A program made the position numbers and the translations under genes. The notes below the pieces were generated by a model. That model made no database searches. It worked only from the letters and a program-made list of their open reading frames with translations, and was not told where the DNA came from. This document shows, piece by piece, positions 1-5,334 of a stretch of 7,746 nt of DNA. The stretch is from an uncultured Oscillospiraceae bacterium. Its GTDB lineage: Bacteria > Bacillota > Clostridia > Oscillospirales > Acutalibacteraceae. The DNA lies in contig UQQZ01000104.1 in the NCBI GenBank assembly GCA_900543305.1, positions 1 through 7,746 on the forward strand, read 5' to 3'. Within the stretch, counting starts at the first letter, position 1; every line of letters begins with the position of its first letter.

Positions 1-468
1 ACGTCCACCGTACACGCCCATCTGAAAACCCTGGAGCGGCTGGGATACATTACCCGGGAGGCGGGGCTCAACCGGTCCATCCGGCTGGAAGGCCGGGAGC
101 CGGCGGCCCAAGTGCCCATTCTGGGAAAAGTTACGGCAGGCATGCCCATTTTGGCGGTGGAAGATATCGAAGGATATATTCCCTTCCCCCTGAAAGAGGG
201 AAAGGAGCTCTTTGCCCTCCATGTAAGCGGCCTGAGTATGCGGGACGCGGGCATTTTGGACGGAGATTATGTGGTAGCGGAACGGACATCCACCGCCGAT
301 GACGGAGAAATTGTGGTGGCCATGATTGACGACGAAGCCACCGTGAAACGCCTGTACCGGGAAAAGGAGGGGGTCCGGCTGCAGCCGGAAAATCCGGATT
401 TTTCCCCCATCTATTCCGACCACGCTTCTGTGTTGGGAAAGGTCATTGCCGTAGTGCGGTACTATTGA
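1..468 (+). CDS. lexA: LexA SOS repressor, 3' part (5' end outside window)
   Basis: LexA represses SOS DNA-damage genes and is inactivated when RecA filaments stimulate its self-cleavage. The reading frame is open from base 1 and gives 155 residues; a full LexA is about 200, so roughly the first 50 residues, including the start of the winged helix, are missing. Visible residues 1-30 (TSTVHAHLKTLERLGYI...) are the recognition helix and wing of the LexA DNA-binding domain. The cleavage dipeptide is Ala46-Gly47 in the VTAGMP context. The S24 peptidase dyad is Ser79 (SGLSM) and Lys116 (ATVKRL). All are intact, so a functional, self-cleaving repressor is expected. The gene stops at TGA 466-468 just before a hairpin terminator. 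The promoter and any SOS box of its own lie upstream of the window. The family assignment is secure. Confidence 0.96.
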   Translation, partial: TSTVHAHLKTLERLGYITREAGLNRSIRLEGREPAAQVPILGKVTAGMPILAVEDIEGYIPFPLKEGKELFALHVSGLSMRDAGILDGDYVVAERTSTADDGEIVVAMIDDEATVKRLYREKEGVRLQPENPDFSPIYSDHASVLGKVIAVVRYY

Positions 469-482
469 GCAGAAAATTTGCG

Positions 483-509
483 AAAAAGCGGCCCTCAGGG
501 GCCGTTTTT
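483..509. terminator. Bidirectional intrinsic terminator between lexA and the flavodoxin gene
   Basis: A perfect 6-bp GC stem (CGGCCC 489-494 with GGGCCG 499-504, loop TCAG) is flanked by AAAAA (483-487) and TTTTT (505-509). It therefore has a U-tract when read from either strand. It starts 15 bases after the lexA stop and ends 5 bases before the stop codon of the convergent gene, so it serves both. Confidence 0.88.
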
Positions 510-514
510 CTGTT

Positions 515-1045
515 TCAGTTCGTTTGTTTTACATAGTCCTCCAAAGGGGTCAGATATGTTCTATTGGATTCATCGAAGGAGGCGGCCACCATTTTGGCAG
601 CTTGCAGATCCTGGGGGGTAGGGTTCTTTTTGGCGGCCAGCATGGAGCGGAATACTTTCATCATCTGCCGTTCCAAAAGGCCCATTTTTTCGTAATTAAG
701 TCCGCCCCATAGGTAAAAGACCTTCACTTTTTGGAGTTCTTCCGGGGAAAAATTTTGCCCAACACACTGTTTTATGGCAGCGGGATCGGGACCCATGGCA
801 CCCGTGAAAAACACCGCCAGCCGCTTGCCGGCAAGGGCGGGGAGCTGTTTGCGGAACCAGCCGGCTTTTCGAATTTTTCCCGCGGTACAGCCGGCGCCAA
901 ACACCACCGTGTCGTAATCGGAAAGGTTCACTTGGCCCCGTTTCTCAAAGGGGACACAGTCGCAGGCAAGATCCTCTTTCAGCCATTGAGCGTACCGTTG
1001 GGCAAATCCCGTTTTGGAGTAATACAGAATCAACGTTTTGGCCAT
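515..1045 (-). CDS. Flavodoxin-domain protein (FMN-binding, HemG-like class)
   Basis: This is a 176-residue protein with a flavodoxin fold. The N-terminal strand and FMN-phosphate loop are visible at residues 5-15 (LILYYSKTGFA, a variant of the SxTGxT loop). They are followed by the hydrophobic strand DTVVFGAG (45-52), strand RLAVFFTGAM (75-84) and a C-terminal FYLWGGLNYEKMGLLERQMM segment (110-129). That last segment recalls the long-loop flavodoxin_5/protoporphyrinogen-oxidase-like group rather than classic electron-shuttle flavodoxin. There is no signal peptide, so it is probably a cytoplasmic flavoprotein; the substrate or partner cannot be read from the sequence. The start has a good ribosome binding site (AAGGAG on the minus strand, 1053-1058, 7 bases upstream) and a promoter candidate at the right distance. 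It is convergent with lexA and divergent from the SpoIIQ-like gene, so it is probably monocistronic. Confidence 0.88.
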   Translation of the reverse strand: MAKTLILYYSKTGFAQRYAQWLKEDLACDCVPFEKRGQVNLSDYDTVVFGAGCTAGKIRKAGWFRKQLPALAGKRLAVFFTGAMGPDPAAIKQCVGQNFSPEELQKVKVFYLWGGLNYEKMGLLERQMMKVFRSMLAAKKNPTPQDLQAAKMVAASFDESNRTYLTPLEDYVKQTN

Positions 1046-1077
1046 GGATCATTCTCCTTTTTCTTCAGTTCCCTTCC

Positions 1078-1106
1078 ATGGTAGCGGACGAGACCGGGGA
1101 AGTCAA
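1078..1106 (-). promoter_or_regulatory. Sigma-A-type promoter candidate for the flavodoxin gene
   Basis: Reading the minus strand, TTGACT (1106-1101, 5 of 6 to TTGACA) is separated by exactly 17 bases from TACCAT (1083-1078, 4 of 6 to TATAAT). The predicted start of transcription, near 1071, leaves a leader of about 25 bases with the ribosome binding site. The geometry is good and the -10 is only moderate. Confidence 0.55.
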
Positions 1107-1148
1107 GGCGAATTTCGGAGGAAGGTCAGAGGGTTTCCAAGATTTTGT

Positions 1149-1178
1149 GCATAAAGCCATTTCAAAAGGTCCAGAATA
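1149..1178 (+). promoter_or_regulatory. Sigma-F/sigma-G-like promoter candidate for the SpoIIQ-like gene
   Basis: GCATA (1149-1153) followed after 15 bases by GTCCAGAATA (1169-1178) fits the forespore sigma-F/G pattern known from Bacillus: GyATA, about 15-16 bases, then G-N3-A-N-A-N-T-A. It misses the second G of the -10. No good sigma-A promoter is seen on this strand between 1046 and 1214. The predicted start near 1185 leaves a leader of about 30 bases. In B. subtilis spoIIQ is sigma-F dependent, which agrees with the call; use of this site here is inference. Confidence 0.5.
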
Positions 1179-1214
1179 GCAGTATCGTATTCTGATCCGA
1201 AAGGAATGTGTGCC

Positions 1215-2072
1215 ATGAACGGAAAACGTATGACTGAGGAAAAGACCCGGAAAAATGGGTTTTATCTGGCATTGTCTGTATGCCTGGTGGCGGTGGGGAT
1301 CGCGGCCTGGAGCACCTATGACGCGGTAAACGGCTATATGGAACCGGCGGAAGAGGATTCTTCCCTGGCCAGCCAGCAGGCGGAGGAAGTCCGCCAGGGC
1401 CAGGAAACGGACGCTTCTGTGGAGGAATCCACCTCTTCCCGGGAAAGTGAACCTGCCGTGGAAGTAGACCCGGAAGATGGGGAAAACGATGATCCCGAAG
1501 CGCCTCGGGACACCTCCGCCCAGGAGACAGCCGGAGAAGTGACCCAGGAACCTGAGGAAGCCCAAGAGTCCTCAGAGGAGGAAGTCTCCCAGGCTTCTTC
1601 CGCCCAGGAAACAGAGGAAGAGGCCCAGGTGCCTGCCACGGCTCCCCTGTATGAAATCAGCCAGACCATGATTTATCCCCTGGAAAACGGGGAGGTGGCC
1701 AACGCTTACAGTGCCGGTGCCCCGGTGTACTCGGAGACCATGAAGGACTGGCGGATTCACACAGGTCTGGACCTGTCTGCTCAAAGCGAACAGCCGGTGA
1801 TGGCCTGTGCCAACGGCCAAGTGAAAGAGACCTACAGTGACAGCATGTTGGGCAATGTGGTGCTGGTGGAACATGGGGACTACCTGTTCTACTACTGCGG
1901 CCTGGGAGAGAATTTCCTGGTGGAGCCGGGAGAAGTGGTGTCCGCCGGCCAGCAGATCGGCGTTGTGACTGCGGTGCCCTTTGAAGCGGCAGAGGAGCCC
2001 CACCTCCATTTGGAAGTCCGTCGGGACGGGGTGGCGCTGGATCCCCAGAGCGTGCTGGACGGAACAGTCTGA
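1215..2072 (+). CDS. spoIIQ: SpoIIQ-like membrane-anchored M23 (LytM) peptidase-family protein
   Basis: SpoIIQ is a forespore inner-membrane protein that faces the space between forespore and mother cell and pairs with SpoIIIAH during engulfment. This 285-residue protein has a short basic N-terminus, one membrane helix (about residues 16-32) and a long acidic Glu/Ser/Gln-rich linker (about 43-143). A C-terminal LytM/M23 domain follows (about 152-285). The zinc-site residues are all present: His182 and Asp186 (HTGLD), and His263/His265 (HLHLE). B. subtilis SpoIIQ lacks the first His, whereas clostridial SpoIIQ keeps it. ATG 1215 is chosen because AAGGA (1201-1205) lies 9 bases upstream; an in-frame ATG at 1206 overlaps that ribosome binding site. 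A forespore-type promoter candidate lies upstream and spoIIID is the next gene, which supports the SpoIIQ call over a generic cell-wall hydrolase. Membrane-anchored M23 is near certain and SpoIIQ orthology is likely. Confidence 0.83.
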   Translation: MNGKRMTEEKTRKNGFYLALSVCLVAVGIAAWSTYDAVNGYMEPAEEDSSLASQQAEEVRQGQETDASVEESTSSRESEPAVEVDPEDGENDDPEAPRDTSAQETAGEVTQEPEEAQESSEEEVSQASSAQETEEEAQVPATAPLYEISQTMIYPLENGEVANAYSAGAPVYSETMKDWRIHTGLDLSAQSEQPVMACANGQVKETYSDSMLGNVVLVEHGDYLFYYCGLGENFLVEPGEVVSAGQQIGVVTAVPFEAAEEPHLHLEVRRDGVALDPQSVLDGTV

Positions 2073-2080
2073 TAAAGAGA

Positions 2081-2126
2081 AAAAAGGCGGGAACTCCCCA
2101 GTGAACAGAGGAGTCCCGCTTTTTTT
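2081..2126. terminator. Bidirectional terminator between spoIIQ-like gene and spoIIID
   Basis: GCGGGA-A-CTCC (2087-2097) pairs with GGAGTCCCGC (2110-2119), giving a 10-bp stem with one bulged A and a 12-base loop. On the plus strand it is followed by seven Ts (2120-2126). On the minus strand the AAAAA at 2081-2085 gives a U-tract for spoIIID. The spoIIID stop codon (2125-2127) lies inside the plus-strand T-run. Confidence 0.9.
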
Positions 2127-2379
2127 ATTTGAGAGCCTCATATTTTTTCTTGGTGGCCATGCCGCCCCGGATGTGGCGCTGGGCCTTGTTTACTGCCAGC
2201 ACGCTTTTCACATCTCGATACAGGCTGCTGTCCAGGTATTTCAGACGCTGGGAAACATCCTTGTGCACCGTGCTCTTGCTGACCCCAAACTGTTTGGCGG
2301 CCCGGCGCACGGTGGCTTTGTTTTCCACGATGTACTCGCCGAGCCTGGTAGCCCGGTCGTCGATCACATGGTTGGACAT
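2125..2379 (-). CDS. spoIIID: SpoIIID sporulation transcriptional regulator
   Basis: SpoIIID is a small DNA-binding protein that switches genes on and off in the sigma-E stage of the mother cell. The predicted product has 84 residues, close to the family's usual 80-95. Residues 23-42 (TVRRAAKQFGVSKSTVHKDV) are the helix-turn-helix, followed by the family-typical RLKYLDSSLYRDV and VNKAQRHIRGGMATKKKY. The last segment is the basic C-terminal region known to contribute to DNA binding. The ATG at 2379 is preceded by GAGGGG (2391-2386) with a 6-base spacer. A longer in-frame extension upstream (to 2472) has no family similarity and runs into a hairpin, so it is rejected. The gene converges on the SpoIIQ-like gene and follows the S9 peptidase gene on the same strand, but terminators separate them, so it should have its own promoter. 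Confidence 0.96.
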   Translation of the reverse strand: MSNHVIDDRATRLGEYIVENKATVRRAAKQFGVSKSTVHKDVSQRLKYLDSSLYRDVKSVLAVNKAQRHIRGGMATKKKYEALK

Positions 2380-2452
2380 ATGGCACCCCTCGCTTCCAAT
2401 GTGTTTTATACATATGAAAGCCAGGGGCCCCTTAGTACAAGGCAGGGGGAAC

Positions 2453-2481
2453 AAAAAGGAAAACCCCCTCATGAGAGGGGG
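2453..2481 (-). terminator. Second hairpin with U-rich tail upstream of spoIIID
   Basis: CCCCCTC (2464-2470) and GAGGGGG (2475-2481) form a perfect 7-bp stem with loop ATGA. On the minus strand it is followed by TTTTCCTTTTT (2463-2453). It sits about 30 bases beyond the main terminator of the peptidase gene and about 75 bases before spoIIID. It is best read as a back-up terminator insulating spoIIID from read-through. An attenuator in a spoIIID leader is possible but has no other support. Confidence 0.6.
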
Positions 2482-2511
2482 CAGATTTTGTACATTTTCA
2501 AAAGATCTCCC

Positions 2512-2547
2512 AAAAAACCGGAGCCCCTTGAGTCCAAGGAGCTCCGG
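2512..2547 (-). terminator. Intrinsic terminator of the S9 peptidase gene
   Basis: CCGGAGC (2518-2524) pairs with GCTCCGG (2541-2547). After one C-A mismatch, CCTT (2526-2529) pairs with AAGG (2536-2539), with a 6-base loop. On the minus strand it is followed by TTTTTT (2517-2512). It lies about 30 bases after the stop codon of the peptidase gene. Confidence 0.9.
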
Positions 2548-2577
2548 CGTGAAAGGGGCAATTTTCCTTTTTATCCT

Positions 2578-4578
2578 TTACAGATGGGAGTCAAACCAGT
2601 GGGTGATTTCCTTCAGCCGGCGAATCCGGTGACGGGGTTTTCCGCTCCGGGAAAGCTCATGGTTTTCCCCATGGAAGATGCACATTCTGGATTCCACACC
2701 CCGCTGCTGCAAGGCGGCATACATCTGATACCCTTCCGACAGAGGGCAGCGGTAGTCCTGATCGCTGTGGATGAACAGGGTGGGAGTGGAGCAGTGGTCC
2801 AGGTATTTCAGGGGAGAATGTTCCCACATTTTTTCCATGCTGGTCCACACGTTCTCCCGGGGTCCCAAGCCCATCTGATCGCTGCCGAATCCTTCTCCGA
2901 TGTCGGAGGTGAACCCGAAGCTGACCCAGTTGGCGATAGAACGCTGAGAGGCCGCCGCGGCAAACCGGTCTGTGTGGCCGATGATCCAGTTGGTCATAAA
3001 GCCGCCGTAGCTGCCGCCGGTAACGCCCAGCCGGTTCCGGTCAATCTGAGGATACCGTTCCAAAACTTGGTCGCAGAAGGCCATGATGTCCCTGTAATCG
3101 ATGGTGCCGTATTTGCCTTTCAGATCGGCAAACTCGTTGCCTCGGCCGTCGCCGCCCCGGGGGTTGCAGAAGAACACAAAGTAGCCTTCGCTTGCCCAGA
3201 ACTGCATTTCGTGATAGAACACTTCCCCATAGACGGTTTTGGGTCCTCCGTGAATGTCCAGAATGCCCGGATAGGACTTTTTGGGATCGAAGTCCTTGGG
3301 CAGCAGCACCCAGCCGTCCAAATCGGTGGCCTCGTTTTCGAAGGTGAGCTTCTGGGGAGTTGCCACATAGACATCCTCCAGCACATCCTCATTGAGGGAG
3401 GTCAGCTGATCCCGTTCCTGGACAGAGGCGTCCCAACGGTAGAGTTCCTGAAGCTTCATGTCCTGCATGCCCACAAAATAGAGAATGCCGTCCCGCACGT
3501 CGATGCAGTCCACGGAACCCTCCTGGGTATAGACGGGACAAATGGAGCCCTGCTGATCCAGGCAGAACACCTGGGAGGCGTTGCGGATGGTGGAGATAAA
3601 GTAGAGTTTTCCATCCCGGACCACCCATGCTTCGCCACCGCCCAGACGGCAGTCGCTGCCCACGGAGGAGCCCACCGCCTCCTCGTAGGGAGCCAGCAGG
3701 GAGATCTCCTTGGAAGTGGGATTCAGGGTGTAAAACTGAGCGTTTTCATTGAGACCGAACCGTTTTTGATCCGTGCCCAGGAAGAGGATCCGGTCGCCCC
3801 ACCACAGGGCGTCATACACGTCATAGACCCGGGGCCGCAGGAGCTCGGTGGTTTTCCCGGAGGGAATGTCGTACACATAGATGCCGGTTTTCTCTTTTCT
3901 CTTGACCGTGTAATTCTGGCCGGTAAAGAGCACTTTCCGCTTGTCCGGGCTCACATGGGCGCTGCCGGCGGAGAAGGTTTCCCGGGTAATCCGGGTCAGC
4001 TTGTCGGTGTCTTCCTCATAGAGGAACAGGGCATTTCTATGTTTGTTTACATAACCTTTTCCGTTGAAGTAGAAAGGCAGTTCGTCCAGAACCTGATAAT
4101 CCTTTTCCTCTTTTTTCTCCTGGAGCAGGGCTTCCTTGGGGGCGCCTTTCATTTGATAGGCTTTGGAAAACCGCAGATCCCAATCCACGCTGAGCAGATA
4201 CAATCCGTCTCGGATTTTCTCCACCAGGGAAGCGGAGAGGGGCAAAGAGAACGCTTTTTGAGCCTCGCCGCCTCGGATATCAATTCTGTAAAAGGAGGTG
4301 AATTCCTCACCCGCCTCCTGGTGCTTTTTTCCTTCCGGATCTCGTCCGGAGGTGAACAGCAAGGTGTGGCCGTCCTCCCACAGAAACCCGCCGGTTTTCC
4401 CATCGGTGGTCAGCTGCCAGGCGTTGCCCTGGTCCGGCTGGAGCCACAGGTCTCGCCGGTAGGAGTTTTTCTCCACATCCGCTTTGGCCGCCACAAAGGC
4501 CACTCCGCCTTCGGGCCCGCAGGCCAGCCCCGAAAGAAACTTATATTCCGTAAACGAATCCAGATGAAGTGCTTCCAT
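2578..4578 (-). CDS. S9 family (prolyl oligopeptidase/acylaminoacyl-peptidase type) serine peptidase
   Basis: This family cleaves short peptides from the N-terminal side in the cytoplasm. The 666-residue protein has no signal peptide. An N-terminal beta-propeller-like part (about 1-400) leads into an alpha/beta-hydrolase domain (about 415-666). The hydrolase motifs are HGGP (443-446), NPRGGDGRG (about 472-480), the nucleophile Ser523 in GGSYGG, Asp608 (HSDQDYRCP) and His640 (GENHELS). The catalytic triad is complete, and length and order fit acylaminoacyl-peptidase-like S9C members such as YuxL/DPP-type enzymes. Start choice: ATG 4614 also opens the frame, but it overlaps the -10 of a good promoter and would lie upstream of the transcript. 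ATG 4578 has AAGGA (4591-4587) 8 bases upstream and gives MEALHLDSFTEYKFLSGL, the usual way these proteins begin. The gene is monocistronic, with its own promoter and terminator. The exact substrate is unknown. Confidence 0.94.
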   Translation of the reverse strand: MEALHLDSFTEYKFLSGLACGPEGGVAFVAAKADVEKNSYRRDLWLQPDQGNAWQLTTDGKTGGFLWEDGHTLLFTSGRDPEGKKHQEAGEEFTSFYRIDIRGGEAQKAFSLPLSASLVEKIRDGLYLLSVDWDLRFSKAYQMKGAPKEALLQEKKEEKDYQVLDELPFYFNGKGYVNKHRNALFLYEEDTDKLTRITRETFSAGSAHVSPDKRKVLFTGQNYTVKRKEKTGIYVYDIPSGKTTELLRPRVYDVYDALWWGDRILFLGTDQKRFGLNENAQFYTLNPTSKEISLLAPYEEAVGSSVGSDCRLGGGEAWVVRDGKLYFISTIRNASQVFCLDQQGSICPVYTQEGSVDCIDVRDGILYFVGMQDMKLQELYRWDASVQERDQLTSLNEDVLEDVYVATPQKLTFENEATDLDGWVLLPKDFDPKKSYPGILDIHGGPKTVYGEVFYHEMQFWASEGYFVFFCNPRGGDGRGNEFADLKGKYGTIDYRDIMAFCDQVLERYPQIDRNRLGVTGGSYGGFMTNWIIGHTDRFAAAASQRSIANWVSFGFTSDIGEGFGSDQMGLGPRENVWTSMEKMWEHSPLKYLDHCSTPTLFIHSDQDYRCPLSEGYQMYAALQQRGVESRMCIFHGENHELSRSGKPRHRIRRLKEITHWFDSHL

Positions 4579-4612
4579 AAATCCCATCCTTTCCCCAATC
4601 GGGTTTTCCCCC

Positions 4613-4641
4613 ATTATAAATCCTCTTTCCCCAAATTACAA
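4613..4641 (-). promoter_or_regulatory. Sigma-A-type promoter of the S9 peptidase gene
   Basis: On the minus strand TTGTAA (4641-4636) is followed after 17 bases by a perfect TATAAT (4618-4613). Transcription would begin near 4606, leaving a leader of about 28 bases with the AAGGA ribosome binding site for ATG 4578. The -35 directly abuts the GC-rich repeat block that begins at 4643. Confidence 0.72.
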
Positions 4642-4642
4642 C

Positions 4643-4674
4643 CTGCCCGGCTGCCCGGCTGCCGGCTGCGCCGG
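4643..4674 (+). repeat. Short tandem CTGCCCGG-type units at the edge of the repeat block
   Basis: Four imperfect units follow each other: CTGCCCGG (4643-4650), CTGCCCGG (4651-4658), CTGCCGG (4659-4665) and CTGCGCCGG (4666-4674). The second copy of the large repeat carries only the last three (4756-4779). Variation in unit number suggests slippage. The run also forms a small hairpin, CCGGC-TGC-GCCGG (4662-4674). Confidence 0.75.
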
Positions 4675-4755
4675 AGGCGAGACGCGCAGGCTGCCCTAAG
4701 GGCAGCTAACTTTCCGGGGAAGTGCCCCCTGGGCGGCCCGCGTTGCTGCATTGAG
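4651..4755 (+). repeat. Tandem intergenic repeat, copy 1 (105-bp period)
   Basis: This non-coding GC-rich element aligns without gaps to the next 95 bases at an offset of exactly 105. Bases 4651-4697 match 4756-4802 at 45 of 47 positions. Similarity falls further right, but blocks such as CTTTCCGG and TGCCCCCT remain. By hand, about 75 of 87 positions agree over 4651-4737. It contains CTGCGC (4666-4671) pairing with GCGCAG (4684-4689), and a perfect GCTGCCC-TAA-GGGCAGC hairpin (4690-4706). The family is not recognised; it could be a REP-like or small palindromic mobile element. Confidence 0.85.
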
Positions 4756-4850
4756 CTGCCCGGCTGCCGGCTGCGCCGGAGGTGTGACGCGCAGGCTGCC
4801 CTGAAGGAATCTCACTTTCCGGAAAACTGCCCCCTGTGTGGCTTCATGTG
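4756..4850 (+). repeat. Tandem intergenic repeat, copy 2
   Basis: This is the second copy of the element at 4651. The CTGCGC/GCGCAG stem (4771-4776 with 4789-4794) is kept exactly, while two loop bases differ. The second hairpin of copy 1 is broken here (CTGCCCTGAAGGAATC), and a different 10-bp palindrome, TTTCCGGAAA (4816-4825), is present. It ends about 20 bases before the -35 of the GntR promoter. With copy 1 it fills the space between two divergent promoters. No ORF with recognisable coding content is seen in it. Confidence 0.83.
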
Positions 4851-4868
4851 TTGTCACACTTTTTTCTC

Positions 4869-4897
4869 TTGACAAAGGAGAAAGGGTAGGGTATTAT
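4869..4897 (+). promoter_or_regulatory. Sigma-A promoter of the GntR-ABC operon
   Basis: A perfect TTGACA (4869-4874) is followed after 17 bases by TATTAT (4892-4897, 5 of 6). An overlapping TATACT (4895-4900) would need a 20-base spacer. This is the strongest promoter in the window. Transcription is expected to start near 4904, within or at the edge of the operator. Confidence 0.85.
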
Positions 4898-4904
4898 ACT
4901 CTTA

Positions 4905-4930
4905 TAGTTAGTTACTTGACTAATTAACTA
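4905..4930 (+). promoter_or_regulatory. Inverted-repeat operator, probably bound by the GntR repressor
   Basis: Arms TAGTTAGTTA (4905-4914) and TAATTAACTA (4921-4930) are complementary at 9 of 10 positions around the 6-base spacer CTTGAC. The site begins 7 bases after the -10 and ends just before the ribosome binding site, an ideal place to block transcription. Autoregulation by the first gene of the operon is the usual arrangement for YtrA-subfamily GntR repressors; binding here is inferred. Confidence 0.75.
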
Positions 4931-4944
4931 GTTTGGAGGTGCCT

Positions 4945-5334
4945 ATGGAACTGGATTTCAATTCGGAAAAACCCATCTTCCAGCAAATTGCGGAAGGACT
5001 GGAAGACGCCATTCTTTCCGGGGCATTCCCGGAGGAAAGCCAGATCCCCTCCATCACGGAATTATCGGTGTTGTACAAGATCAACCCTGCCACGGCACTG
5101 AAGGGAATCAACCTGTTGGTGGAAGAGGGTGTGGTTTACAAGAAAAGGGGAGTTGGCATGTTTGTGGCACAGGGAGCCCAGCAGCAATTGCGGGCCAAGC
5201 GGAAGGAAGGCTTTTACGATCACTTTATTGCCACGATGGTTCAGGAGGCCAGACGGTTGGGCATCGGTCGAGAGGAGTTGAGAGCTCTCATTGACCGGGG
5301 CTTTGCCCAAGAGGAAAAGGAGATGAAATCATGA
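4945..5334 (+). CDS. YtrA-subfamily GntR transcriptional repressor
   Basis: This 129-residue regulator has an N-terminal GntR winged helix-turn-helix (about 1-75). The hallmark segments are PIFQQIAEGLEDAILSG (10-26), the recognition region IPSITELSVLYKINPATALKGINLLVEEG (34-62) and the wing YKKRGVGMFV (65-74). A short C-terminal helical tail (about 80-129) takes the place of the large ligand domain of FadR/HutC types. That small size defines the YtrA subfamily, which normally represses its own ABC-transporter operon in response to drugs or envelope stress. ATG 4945 is preceded by GGAGGT (4935-4940). An upstream in-frame TTG at 4933 overlaps that site and is rejected. Its stop overlaps the start of the next gene (ATGA, 5331-5334), indicating translational coupling. 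Confidence 0.93.
   Translation: MELDFNSEKPIFQQIAEGLEDAILSGAFPEESQIPSITELSVLYKINPATALKGINLLVEEGVVYKKRGVGMFVAQGAQQQLRAKRKEGFYDHFIATMVQEARRLGIGREELRALIDRGFAQEEKEMKS

Noticed and set aside
1334..1669. Minus-strand Ser/Ala-rich open frame opposite the SpoIIQ linker
   Set aside because: It is the complement of the low-complexity Glu/Ser-coding linker and has no domain or ribosome binding site of note.
2411..2438. Sigma-E-like promoter for spoIIID (CATATGTA as -10 on the minus strand)
   Set aside because: Only the CATA part of the -10 agrees, and no ATA-containing -35 is found 14 bases upstream. spoIIID must have a promoter nearby, but this one cannot be supported.
2380..2472. N-terminal extension of SpoIIID to an ATG at 2472
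   Set aside because: The 31 extra residues do not resemble the family, and the start would fall in the loop of a hairpin. ATG 2379 has a proper ribosome binding site and gives the usual length.
4847..4866. TGTG-TTGT-CACA hairpin followed by six Ts as a plus-strand terminator
   Set aside because: The stem is only four base pairs, and no plus-strand gene ends upstream that would need it.
1981..4872. A very long plus-strand open frame (963 codons) opposite the S9 peptidase gene
   Set aside because: It lies antisense to a gene with a full catalytic triad and clear family similarity. Its own translation shows no recognisable domain, and it runs through the SpoIIQ 3' end, terminators and repeats. 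It is a by-product of GC-rich codon use.
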